Shown here in pieces: positions 1-13,185 of a stretch of DNA of 64,000 nucleotides. The position numbers and the translations under genes are program-made. How positions within the stretch are numbered: position 1 is the first letter of the stretch; each line of letters starts with the position of its first letter. Origin of the DNA: Eriocheir sinensis (lineage: Eukaryota; Arthropoda; Malacostraca; Decapoda; Varunidae); the NCBI RefSeq assembly GCF_024679095.1, contig NC_066571.1:962440-1026439 (forward strand), written 5' to 3'. Below the pieces are notes generated by a model, which saw nothing but the letters and a program-made list of their open reading frames with translations, made no database searches and had not been told where the DNA came from.

Positions 1-2249
1 ATAACCGTCATCATGTCATCACCATTATAACATAACCATCATCATGTCATCACCATTATAACAGAACCGTTATCATGTCATCACCATTATAATATAACCA
101 TCATCATGTCATCACCATTATAACATAACCGTTATCATGTCATCACCATTATTACATAACCGTTATCATGTCATCACCATTATAACATAACCATCATCAT
201 GTCATCACCATTATAACATAACCATCATCATGTCATCACCATTATAACATAACCGTTATCATGTCATCACCATTATAACATAACCGTTATCATGTCATCA
301 CCATTATAACATAACCATCATCATGTCATCACCATTATAACATAACCATCATCATGTCATCACCATTATAACATAACCATCATCATGTCATCACCATTAT
401 AACATAACCATCATCATCCATCACCATTATAACATCACCGTTATCATGTCATCACCATTATAACATAACCATCATCATGTCATCACCATTATAACAGAAC
501 CATCATCATGTCATCACCATTATAACATAACCGTTATCATGTCATCACCATTATAACATAACCGTTATCATGTCATCACCATTATAACATAACCATCATC
601 ATGTCATCACCATTATAACATAACCATCATCATGTCATCACCATTATAACATAACCATCATCATGTCATCACCATTATAACATAACCATCATCATCCATC
701 ACCATTATAACATAACCGTCATCATTGTCATCACCATTATAACATGACCATCATCATGTCATCACCATTATAACATGACCGTCATCATATCATCACCATT
801 ATAAAATGACCATCATCATGTCATCACCATTATAACATGACCATTATCATGTCATCACCATTATAACATAACCATCATCATGTCATCACCACTATAACAT
901 GACCATCATCATGTCATCACCATTATAACATAACCATCATCATGTCATCACCATTATAACATAACCATCATCATGTCGTCACCATTATAACATGACCATC
1001 ATCATGTCATCACCATTATAACATAACCACCATCATGTCATCACCATTATAACATAACCATCATCATGTCATCACCATTATAACATGACCGTCATCATGT
1101 CATCACCATTATAACATGACCATCATCATGTCATCACCATTATAACATAACCATCATCATGTCATCACCATTATAACATGACCATCATCATGTCATCACC
1201 ATTATAACATAACCATCATCATGTCATCACCATTATAACATAACCATCATCATGCCATCACCATTATAAGTTGACCATCATCATGTCATCACCATTATAT
1301 CATAACCATCACCATGTCATCACCATTATAACATGACCATCATCATGCCATCACCATTATATCATAACCATCATCATGTCATCACCATTATATAATAACC
1401 ATCATCATGTCATCACCATTATAACATAACCGTCATCATGTCATCACCATTATAACATGACCATCATCATGTCATCACCATTATAACATAACCATCATCA
1501 TGTCATCACCATTATAACATAACCATCATCATGTCATCACCATTATAACATAACCATCATCATGTCATCACCATTATAACATGACCATCATCATGTCATC
1601 ACCATTATAACATGACCATCATCATGTCATCACCATTATAACATGACCATCATCATGTTATCACCATTATAACATGACCATCATCATGTCATCACCATTA
1701 TAACATGACCGTCTTCATGTCATCACCATTAAAACATGATCATCATCATGTCATCACCATTATAACATGACCATCATCATGTCATCACCATTATAACATG
1801 ACCATCATCATGTCATCACCATTATAACATAACCATCATCATGTCATCACCATTATAACATAACCATCATCATGTCATCACCATTATAACATGACCATCA
1901 TCATGTCATCACCATTATAACATGACCATCATCATGTCATCACCATTATAACATAACCGTCATCATGTCATCACCAGTATAACATGACCATCATCATGTC
2001 ATCACCATTATAACATGACCATCATCATGTCATCCATCATCATGTCATCACTATTATAACATAACCGTCATCATGTCATCACCATTATAACATAACCGTT
2101 ATCATGTCATCACCATTATAACATAACCGTTATCATGTCATCACCATTATAACATAACCGTCATCATGTCATCACCATTATAACATAACCGTCATCATGT
2201 CATCACCATTATAACATAACCGTTATCATGTCATTACCATTATAACATA

Positions 2250-5200
2250 ACCGTTATCATGTCATCACCATTATAACATAACCATCATCATGTCATCACC
2301 ATTATAACATGACCATCATCATGTCATCACCATTATAACATGACCATCATCATGTCATCACCATTATAACATAACCATCATCATGTCATCACCATTATAA
2401 CATAACCATCATCATGTCATCACCATTATAACATAACCATCATCATGTCATCACCATTATAACATGACCATCATCATATCATCACCATTATAACATAACC
2501 ATCATCATGTCATCACCATTATAACATGACCATCATCATGTCATCACCATTATAACATAACCATCATCATGTCATCACCATTATAACATAACCATCATCA
2601 TGTCATCACCATTATAACATAACCATCATCATGTCATCACCATTATAACATAACCATCATCATTTCATCACCATTATAACATAACCATCATTATGTCATC
2701 ACCATTATAACATAACCATCATTATGTCATCACCATTATAACATAACCATCATCATGTCATCACCATTATAACATGACCATCATCATGTCATCACCATTA
2801 TAACATAACCATCATTATGTCATCACCATTATAACATAACCGTTATCATGTCATCACCATTATAACATAAACATCATCATGTCATCACCATTATAACATA
2901 ACCATCATCATGTCATCACCATTATAACATAACCATCATCATGTCATCACCATTATAACATAACCATCATCATGTCATCACCATTATAACATAACCATCA
3001 TCATGTCATCACCATTATAACATGACCATCATCATGTCATCACCATTATAACATAACCATCATCATGTCATCACCATTATAACATGACCATCATCATGTC
3101 ATCACCATTATAACATAACCATCATCATGTCATCACCATTATAACATGACCGTCATCATGTCATCACCATTATAACATAACCATCATCATGTCATCACCA
3201 TTATAACATAACCATCATCATTTCATCACCATTATAACATAACCATCATCATGTCATCACCATTATAACATAACCGTTATCATGTCATCACCATTATAAC
3301 ATAACCATCATCATGTCATCACCATTATAACATAACCATCATCATGTCATCACCATTATAACATAACCATCATCATGTCATCACCATTATAACATGACCG
3401 TCATCATGTCACCACCATTATAACATAACCATCATCATGTCATCACCATTATAACATAACCATCATCATGTCATCACCATTATAACATAACCATCATCAT
3501 GTCATCACCATTATAACATAACCGTTATCATGTCATCACCATTATAACATAACCGTTATCATGTCATCACCATTATAACATAGCCATCATCATGTCATCA
3601 CCATTATAACATAACCATCATCATGTCTTCACCATTATAACATGACCATCATCATGTCATCACCATTATAACATAACCATCATCATGTCATCATCATTAT
3701 AACAACCGTTATCATGTCATCACCATTATAACATAACCGTTATCATGTCATCACCATTATAACATAACTATCATCATGTCATCACCATTAAAACATAACC
3801 GTTATCATGTCATCACCATTATAACATAACCGTTATCATGTCATCACCATTATAACATAACCATCATCATGTCATCACCATTATAACATAACCGTCATCA
3901 TGTCATCACCATTATAACATAACCATCATTATGTCATCACCATTATAACATAACCGTTATCATGTCATCACCATTATAACATAACCATTATCATGTCATC
4001 ACCATTATAACATAACCATTATCATGTCATCACCATTATAACATAACGATCATCATGTCATCACCATTTTAACATAACCATTATCATGTCATCACCATTA
4101 TAACATAACCATCATCATGTCATCACCATTATAACATAACCGTTATCATGTCATCACCATTATAACATAACCATCATCATGTCATCACCATTATAACATA
4201 ACCATCATCATGTCATCACCATTATAACATAACCATCATCATGTCATCACCATTATAACATAACCATCATCCTGTCATCACCATTATAACATGACCGTCA
4301 TCATGTCATCACCATTATAACATAACCATCATCATGTCATCACCATTATAACATAACCATCATCATGTCATCACCATTATAACATAACCATCATCATGTC
4401 ATCACCATTATAACATAACCGTTATCATGTCATCACCATTATAACATAACCGTTATCATGTCATCACCATTATAACATAACCATCATCATGTCATCACCA
4501 TTATAACATAACCATCATCATGTTATCACCATTATAACATGACCATCATCATGTCATCACCATTATAACATAACCGTTATCATGTCATCACCATTATAAC
4601 ATAACCATCATCATGTCATCACCCTTATAACATAACCGTTATCATCTCATCACCATTATAACATAACCGTTATCATGTCATCACCATTATAACATAACCA
4701 TCATCATGTCATCACCATTATAACATAACCGTCATCATGTCATCACCATTATAACATAACCATCATCATGTCATCACCATTATAACAGAACCGTTATCAT
4801 GTCATCACCATTATAATATAACCATCATCATGTCATCACCATTATAACATAACCGTTATCATGTCATCACCATTATTACATAACCGTTATCATGTCATCA
4901 CCATTATAACATAACCATCATCATGTCATCACCATTATAACATAACCATCATCATGTCATCACCATTATAACATAACCGTTATCATGTCATCACCATTAT
5001 AACATAACCGTTATCATGTCATCACCATTATAACATAACCATCATCATGTCATCACCATTATAACATAACCATCATCATGTCATCACCATTATAACATAA
5101 CCATCATCATGTCATCACCATTATAACATAACCATCATCATCCATCACCATTATAACATAACCGTTATCATGTCATCACCATTATAACATAACCATCATC

Positions 5201-5310
5201 ATGTCATCACCATTATAACATAACCATCATCATGTCATCACCATTATAACATAACCGTTATCATGTCATCACCATTATAACATAACCGTTATCATGTCAT
5301 CACCATTATA
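2250..5310. repeat. Higher-order duplicated satellite segment, copy 1
   Basis: Rare variant units in this stretch recur at a nearly constant offset of 3809-3811 bp, in 6060-9120. Marker pairs are CATTTCATC (2661/6470), CATAGCC (3579/7388), CCTGTCATC (4271/8082), CAGAACCG (4786/8597) and TCCATCACC (5141/8952). The left edge is approximate. The right edge is near 5310, where the two copies diverge. Confidence 0.85.
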
Positions 5311-6059
5311 ACATGACCATCATCATGTCATCACCATTATAACATGACCGTCATCATATCATCACCATTATAAAATGACCATCATCATGTCATCACCATT
5401 ATAACATAACCATCATCATGTCATCACCATTATAACATAACCATCATCATGTCATCACCATTATAACATGACCATCATCATGTCATCACCATTATAACAT
5501 GACCATCATCATGTCATCACCATTATAACATAACCGTCATCATGTCATCACCAGTATAACATGACCATCATCATGTCATCACCATTATAACATGACCATC
5601 ATCATGTCATCACCATTATAACATAACCATCATCATGTCACCACCATTATAACATGACCATCATCATATCATCACCATTATAACATAACCGTTATCATGT
5701 CATCACCATTATAACATAACCGTTATCATGTCATCACCATTATAACATAACCGTCATCATGTCATCACCATTATAACATAACCGTTATCATGTCATCTCA
5801 TCACCATTATAACATCATCATGTCATCACCATTATAACATGACCATCATCATGTCATCACCATTATAACATAACCATCATCATGTCACCACCATTATAAC
5901 ATGACCATCATCATATCATCACCATTATAACATAACCGTTATCATGTCATCACCATTATAACATAACCGTTATCATGTCATCACCATTATAACATAACCG
6001 TCATCATGTCATCACCATTATAACATAACCGTTATCATGTCATCACCATTATAACATAA

Positions 6060-9000
6060 CCGTTATCATGTCATCACCATTATAACATAACCATCATCAT
6101 GTCATCATAATTATAACATGACCATCATCATGTCATCACCATTATAACATGACCATCATCATGTCATCACCATTATAACATAACCATCATCATGTCATCA
6201 CCATTATAACATAACCATCATCATGTCATCACCATTATAACATAACCATCATCATGTCATCACCATTATAACATGACCATCATCATATCATCACCATTAT
6301 AACATAACCATCATCATGTCATCACCATTATAACATGACCATCATCATGTCATCACCATTATAACATAACCATCATCATGTCATCACCATTATAACATAA
6401 CCATCATCATGTCATCACCATTATAACATAACCATCATCATGTCATCACCATTATAACATAACCATCATCATTTCATCACCATTATAACATAACCATCAT
6501 TATGTCATCACCATTATAACATAACCATCATTATCTCATCACCATTATAACATAACCATCATCATGTCATCACCATTATAACATGACCATCATCATGTCA
6601 TCACCATTATAACATAACCATCATTATGTCATCACCATTATAACATAACCGTTATCATGTCATCACCATTATAACATAAACATCATCATGTCATCACCAT
6701 TATAACATAACCATCATCATGTCATCACCATTATAACATAACCATCATCATGTCATCACCATTATAACATAACCATCATCATGTCATCACCATTATAACA
6801 TAACCATCATCATGTCATCACCATTATAACATGACCATCATCATGTCATCACCATTATAACATAACCATCATCATGTCATCACCATTATAACATGACCAT
6901 CATCATGTCATCACCATTATAACATAACCATCATCATGTCATCACCATTATAACATGACCGTCATCATGTCATCACCATTATAACATAACCATCATCATG
7001 TCATCACCATTATAGCATAACCATCGTCATTTCATCACCATTATAACATAACCATCATCATGTCATCACCATTATAACATAACCGTTATCATGTCATCAC
7101 CATTATAACATAACCATCATCATGTCATCACCATTATAACATAACCATCATCATGTCATCACCATTATAACATAACCATCATCATGTCATCACCATTATA
7201 ACATGACCGTCATCATGTCACCACCATTATAACATAACCATCATCATGTCATCACCATTATAACATAACCATCATCATGTCATCACCATTATAACATAAC
7301 CATCATCATGTCATCACCATTATAACATAACCGTTATCATGTCATCACCATTATAACATAACCGTTATCATGTCATCACCATTATAACATAGCCATCATC
7401 ATGTCATCACCATTATAACATAACCATCATCATGTCTTCACCATTATAACATGACCATCATCATGTCATCACCATTATAACATAACCATCATCATGTCAT
7501 CATCATTATAACATAACCGTTATCAGGTCATCACCATTATAACATAACCGTTATCATGTCATCACCATTATAACATAACTATCATCACGTCATCACCATT
7601 AAAACATAACCGTTATCATGTCATCACCATTATAACATAACCGTTTTCATGTCATCACCATTATAACATAACCATCATCATGTCATCACCATTATAACAT
7701 AACCGTCATCATGTCATCACCATTATAACATAACCATCATTATGTCATCACCATTATAACATAACCGTTATCATGTCATCACCATTATAACATAACCATT
7801 ATCATGTCATCACCATTATAACATAACCGTTATCATGTCATCACCATTATAACATAACGATCATCATGTCATCACCATTATAACATAACCATCATCATGT
7901 CATCACCATTATAACATAACCATCATCATGTCATCACCATTATAACATAACCGTTATCATGTCATAACCATTATAACATAACCATCATCATGTCATCACC
8001 ATTATAACATAACCATCATCATGTCATCACCATTATAACATAACCATCATCATGTCATCACCATTATAACATAACCATCATCCTGTCATCACCATTATAA
8101 CATGACCGTCATCATGTCATCACCATTATAACATAACCATCATCATGTCATCACCATTATAACATAACCATCATCATGTCATCACCATTATAACATAACC
8201 ATCATCATGTCATCACCATTATAACATAACCGTTATCATGTCATCACCATTATAACATAACCGTTATCATGTCATCACCATTATAACATAACCATCATCA
8301 TGTCATCACCATTATAACATAACCATCATCATGTTATCACCATTATAACATGACCATCATCATGTCATCACCATTATAACATAACCGTTATCATGTCATC
8401 ACCATTATAACATAACCATCATCATGTCATCACCCTTATAACATAACCGTTATCATCTCATCACCATTATAACATAACCGTTATCATGTCATCACCATTA
8501 TAACATAACCATCATCATGTCATCACCATTATAACATAACCGTCATCATGTCATCACCATTATAACATAACCATCATCATGTCATCACCATTATAACAGA
8601 ACCGTTATCATGTCATCACCATTATAATATAACCATCATCATGTCATCACCATTATAACATAACCGTTATCATGTCATCACCATTATTACATAACCGTTA
8701 TCATGTCATCACCATTATAACATAACCATCATCATGTCATCACCATTATAACATAACCATCATCATGTCATCACCATTATAACATAACCGTTATCATGTC
8801 ATCACCATTATAACATAACCGTTATCATGTCATCACCATTATAACATAACCATCATCATGTCATCACCATTATAACATAACCATCATCATGTCATCACCA
8901 TTATAACATAACCATCATCATGTCATCACCATTATAACATAACCATCATCATCCATCACCATTATAACATAACCGTTATCATGTCATCACCATTATAACA

Positions 9001-9120
9001 TAACCATCATCATGTCATCACCATTATAACATAACCATCATCATGTCATCACCATTATAACATAACCGTTATCATGTCATCACCATTATAACATAACCGT
9101 TATCATGTCATCACCATTAT
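6060..9120. repeat. Higher-order duplicated satellite segment, copy 2
   Basis: This is the partner of the segment near 2250-5310, offset about 3.81 kb. Point variants are shared unit by unit, with a few private changes such as TCATCATAATT near 6103. The duplication therefore copied about 100 units at once. Confidence 0.85.
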
Positions 9121-11036
9121 AACATAACCATCATCATGTCATCACCATTATAACATAACCATCATCATGTCATCACCATTATAACATAACCATCATCATG
9201 TCATCACCATTATAACATAACCATCATCATCCATCACCATTATAACATAACCGTCATCATTGTCATCACCATTATAACATGACCATCATCATGTCATCAC
9301 CATTATAACATGACCGTCATCATATCATCACCATTATAAAATGACCATCATCATGTCATCACCATTATAACATGACCATTATCATGTTATCACCATTATA
9401 ACATAACCATCATCATGTCATCACCACTATAACATGACCATCATCATGTCATCACCATTATAACATAACCATCATCATGTCATCACCATTATAACATAAC
9501 CATCATCATGTCGTCACCATTATAACATGACCATCATCATGTCATCACCATTATAACATGACCATCATCATGTCATCACCATTATAACATAACCATCATC
9601 ATGTCATTACCATTATAACATGACCGTCATCATGTCATCACCATTATAACATGACCATCATCATGTCATCACCATTATAACATAACCATCATCATGTCAT
9701 CACCATTATAACATGACCATCATCATGTCATCACCATTATAACATAACCATCATCATGTCATCACCATTATAACATAACCATCATCATGCCATCACCATT
9801 ATAACGTGACCATCATCATGTCATCACCATTATATCATAACCATCATCATGTCATCACCATTATAACATAACCATCACCATGTCATCACCATTATAACAT
9901 GACCATCATCATGCCATCACCATTATATCATAACCATCATCATGTCATCACCATTATATCATAACCATCATCATGTCATCACCATTATAACATAACCGTC
10001 ATCATGTCATCACCATTATAACATGACCATCATCATGTCATCACCAGTATAACATGACCATCATCATGTCATCACCATTATAACATGACCATCATCATGT
10101 CATCACCATTATAACATGACCATCATCATGTCATCACCATTATAACATAACCATCATCATGTCATCACCATTATAACATAACCATCATCATGTCATCACC
10201 ATTATAACATAACCATCATCATGTCATCACCATTATAACATGACCATCATCATGTCATCACCATTATAACATGACCATCATCATGTCATCACCATTATAA
10301 CATAACCATCATCATGTCATCACCATTATAACATAACCATCATCATGTCATCACCATTATAACATAACCGTTATCATGTCATCACCATTATAACATGACC
10401 ATCATCATGTCATCACCACTATAACATAACCATCATCATGTCATTACCATTATAACATGACCGTCATCATGTCATCACCATTATAACATGACCATCATCA
10501 TGTCATCACCATTATAACATGACCATCATCATGTCATCACCATTATAACATAACCATCATCATGTCATCACCATTATAACATGACCATCATCATGTCATC
10601 ACCATTATAACATGACCATCATCATGTCATCACCATTATAACATGACCATCATCATGTTATCACCATTATAACATGACCATCATCATGTCATCACCATTA
10701 TAACATGACCGTCTTCATGTCATCACCATTAAAACATGATCATCATCATGTCATCACCATTATAACATGACCATCATCATGTCATCACCATTATAACATG
10801 ACCATCATCATGTCATCACCATTATAACATAACCATCATCATGTCATCACCATTATAACATAACCATCATCATGTCATCACCATTATAACATGACCATCA
10901 TCATGTCATCACCATTATAACATGACCATCATCATGTCATCACCATTATAACATAACCGTCATCATGTCATCACCAGTATAACATGACCATCATCATGTC
11001 ATCACCATTATAACATGACCATCATCATGTCATCAC
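8535..11036. repeat. Higher-order copy of the satellite start (positions 1-2036)
   Basis: Variant markers match the beginning of the window. CAGAACCG (62/8597), ATTGTC (722/9257) and TCGTC (976/9511) are offset by 8535. GTCTTCATG with AAAACATGATC (1711/10711) is offset by exactly 9000, implying a gain of 15 units (465 bp) between the markers. The match ends where copy 1 reads CATCCATCATC near 2036. Confidence 0.85.
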
Positions 11037-11827
11037 CATTATAACATAACCATCATCATGTCACCACCATTATAACATGACCATCATCATATCATCACCA
11101 TTATAACATAACCGTTATCATGTCATCACCATTATAACATAACCGTTATCATGTCATCACCATTATAACATAACCATCATCATGTCATCACCATTATAAC
11201 ATAACCGTCATCATGTCATCACCATTATAACATAACCGTTATCATGTCATCACCATTATAACATAACCGTCATCATGTCATCACCATTATAACATGACCA
11301 TCATCATGTCATCACCATTATAACATGACCATCATCATGTCATCACCATTATAACATGACCGTTATCATGTCATCACCATTATAACATAACCGTCATCAT
11401 GTCATCACAATTATAACATGACCATCATCATGTCATCACCATTATAACATAACCGTTATCATGTCATCACCATTATAACATAACCGTCATCATGTCATCA
11501 CTATTATAACATGACCATCATCATGTCATCACCATTATAACATGACCGTCATCATGTCATCACCATCACAACCATTAGTGTTGTTGCTTCAGCCCGTCCG
11601 CGACATGTGTGTCAATGCTCTCTGCCTGGGAGAAAGTTCTTTTCCTCCTCAATTTTCTCCTCTCCCGTAAAACAAAAATAAATATCAAGTAGCCTGTATA
11701 AATCTACATTGGTGTGAGGGAGATATACAATAGCAGCAAACACCCCAACAATCTGATGGCGGATTTCAGGCTGTTTTAATGCAAAGATTTTGAGAATTTA
11801 CGTGTCGCCGCTGCTCCCGCTGCTCGC

Positions 11828-11868
11828 TGATTGGCTCCTGCGTTATGACGTCACGCCGGGGGGCGGTG
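11828..11868 (-). promoter_or_regulatory. Mirror promoter-like cluster facing the satellite
   Basis: The left arm repeats the cluster in reverse order: ATTGG (11830-11834), TGACGTCA (11846-11853) and GGGGCGG (11860-11866). If active it would drive transcription leftward into the 31-bp satellite. No coding exon is visible on that side. Confidence 0.4.
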
Positions 11869-12185
11869 CCAACTCACATTCGTATACCATTATTTATCGC
11901 CTTCCTTGGGAGTACATTTTTGCATTGTGTATGTCTGATTTTTTGTTTTCTTATGCCTCTATATAATAGTATGGGTACCAGGCTTTAACCTAACCTATTG
12001 TTTGCTGGGAACAACAGGGCAAGGGTTTATAAACACAGATAAGTGTTGTTCATTCATTTTTTAGGCTGAAGCCAGGTACGCACACTATTATATAGAGGCA
12101 TATGAGAACAATAAAGCAGACACACACAATACAAAAATATATTCTTGAGAAAGACAAAAAAAATAATGGTATACGAATGTGAGAT

Positions 12186-12232
12186 GGCCCCGCCCCCTGG
12201 CGTGACGTCATAACGCAGGAGCCAATCAGCGA
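12186..12232 (+). promoter_or_regulatory. Promoter-like cluster facing the ankyrin gene
   Basis: The right palindrome arm has CCCCGCCCCC (GC box, 12188-12197), a perfect CRE TGACGTCA (12203-12210) and CCAAT (12222-12226) within 40 bp. A GC-rich stretch follows, and coding sequence begins about 300 bp downstream. Such clustering is typical of TATA-less animal promoters. Function is inferred, and I see no unambiguous initiator. Confidence 0.5.
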
Positions 12233-12515
12233 GCAGCGGGAGCGGCGGCGACACGTAAATTCTCAAAATCTTTGCATTAAAACAGCGTGTAATCCGCCAT
12301 CAGATTGTTGGGGTGTTTGCTGCTATTGTATATTTCCCTCACACCAATGTAGATTTATACAGGCTACTTGATATTTTTGTTTGTTTTACGGGAGAGGAGA
12401 AAATTGAGGAGGAAAAGAACTTTCTCCCAGGCAGAGAGCATTGACACACATTTCGCGGACGGGCTGTAGTAATGGCGTCACTAGTGTCACCGTCTCCACG
12501 TGCTCGCCACCGCAG

Positions 12516-12824
12516 AGGATCCGGCGAGGCTGGGATGAAGACCGGCACCGCGACATTGTGTCCTTCATGGCGGAGGGCAAGGCGGCATGTCTGAAGGCCT
12601 TCATCCCCGAGCACTGTGTCGGCCACGAGCTGGACTCGGCCGGCCTGACGCCCCTCCACCGCGCGGCGCAGCGCGGGCTGTCCCCGGATATGGTCAGCGA
12701 GCTGCTGCACCTGGGCGTGAGCCCCCACGTGCTGACCCCCGACGGCATGACCCCCGCTGACCTGGCACGGCGGGCAGGGCACGAGGAGGTGCTGGCGGTG
12801 CTGACCAAGCACCAGTGTGGAGAG
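12516..12824 (+). CDS. Ankyrin-repeat protein, first visible exon
   Basis: An in-frame block of 103 codons is bounded by a possible acceptor (CCACCGCAG, ending 12515) and a strong donor (GAG then GTGAGT at 12825). It reads two ankyrin-type units, with cores GLTPLHRAAQRG and GMTPADLARRAGHEEVLAVL. Codon use is GC-rich, unlike the flanking repeats. The upstream boundary is ambiguous. Because the promoter-like palindrome ends only 50 bp before, this may instead be the first exon, starting at the in-frame ATG at 12567 (MAEGKAACLKAF). The ATG at 12472 is in another frame. Ankyrin proteins are usually protein-binding adaptors, and I cannot name this one. A (CTA)n tract begins 40 bp past the donor. 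Confidence 0.85.
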
Positions 12825-12864
12825 GTGAGTTGGGGCGAACACAGTCCTGATAGCGGTGGTGGTG

Positions 12865-12914
<50 letters not shown>

Positions 12915-12945
12915 GCTACTACTACTACTACTACTACTACTACTG

Positions 12946-12991
<46 letters not shown>

Positions 12992-13030
12992 GACTACGAC
13001 TACTACTACTACTTTTTTTTTCTACTACTA
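12865..13030. repeat. (CTA)n microsatellite
   Basis: About 50 CTA/ACT units with a few GCT and CGA interruptions and an internal T8 run, in intron 1. The leading words GATAGCGGTGGTGGTGCTACT recur at 19095 and 19201 beyond the retroelement. The two microsatellite blocks may therefore once have been one locus. Confidence 0.95.
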
Positions 13031-13185
13031 CATACGGGCCTCCATCTATTAGAGTTGCGTTGTGAGCGGTATATTTTCTCATATCCTTTCACAAAGCAAT
13101 TCATTGGCCCCACCCCGCCAATGACTGTGGCCGACAACCATCTTTATTTAATATTACAAACTTTACTAAACATTTTATTTTTAAG

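Larger units (their letters stand above)
1..11565. repeat. 31-bp satellite array, about 370 copies
   Basis: A continuous head-to-tail array with a 31-bp period starts before the window and ends near 11565. Each unit combines the words ATAACCATCATCATG and TCATCACCATTATAAC. Variants are CCGTT, CCGTC, CATGACC, CATAGCC, GTCGTC and AAAACATG. Occasional units are shortened (CATCATCCATCACC near 415, 690, 5141, 8952 and 9230). There is no unique spacer and no useful open frame. Variants recur in blocks, so the array grew by duplication of large segments. Its purine/pyrimidine asymmetry and abutting position next to a palindromic promoter-like region are notable. A role such as heterochromatin is inference only. 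Confidence 0.97.
11590..12467. repeat. 880-bp imperfect palindrome (inverted duplication)
   Basis: Arms 11590-11985 and 12072-12467 are reverse complements at roughly 90% identity by eye, with an 85-bp spacer. Landmarks include CAGCCCGTCCGCG near 11592 answered by CGCGGACGGGCTG near 12455. TGACGTCA is at 11846 and 12203, and TATATAATAG occurs near both inner ends. The structure lies exactly between the satellite array and the first exon of the ankyrin gene. The arms diverge most near the spacer. Confidence 0.92.

Noticed and set aside
1..11565. CRISPR-like direct repeats of about 31 bp
   Set aside because: Units are head to tail with no spacers, and the surroundings are eukaryotic.
12472..12560. 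ATG at 12472 as the ankyrin start
   Set aside because: It is out of frame with the ankyrin reading. The in-frame ATG is at 12567.
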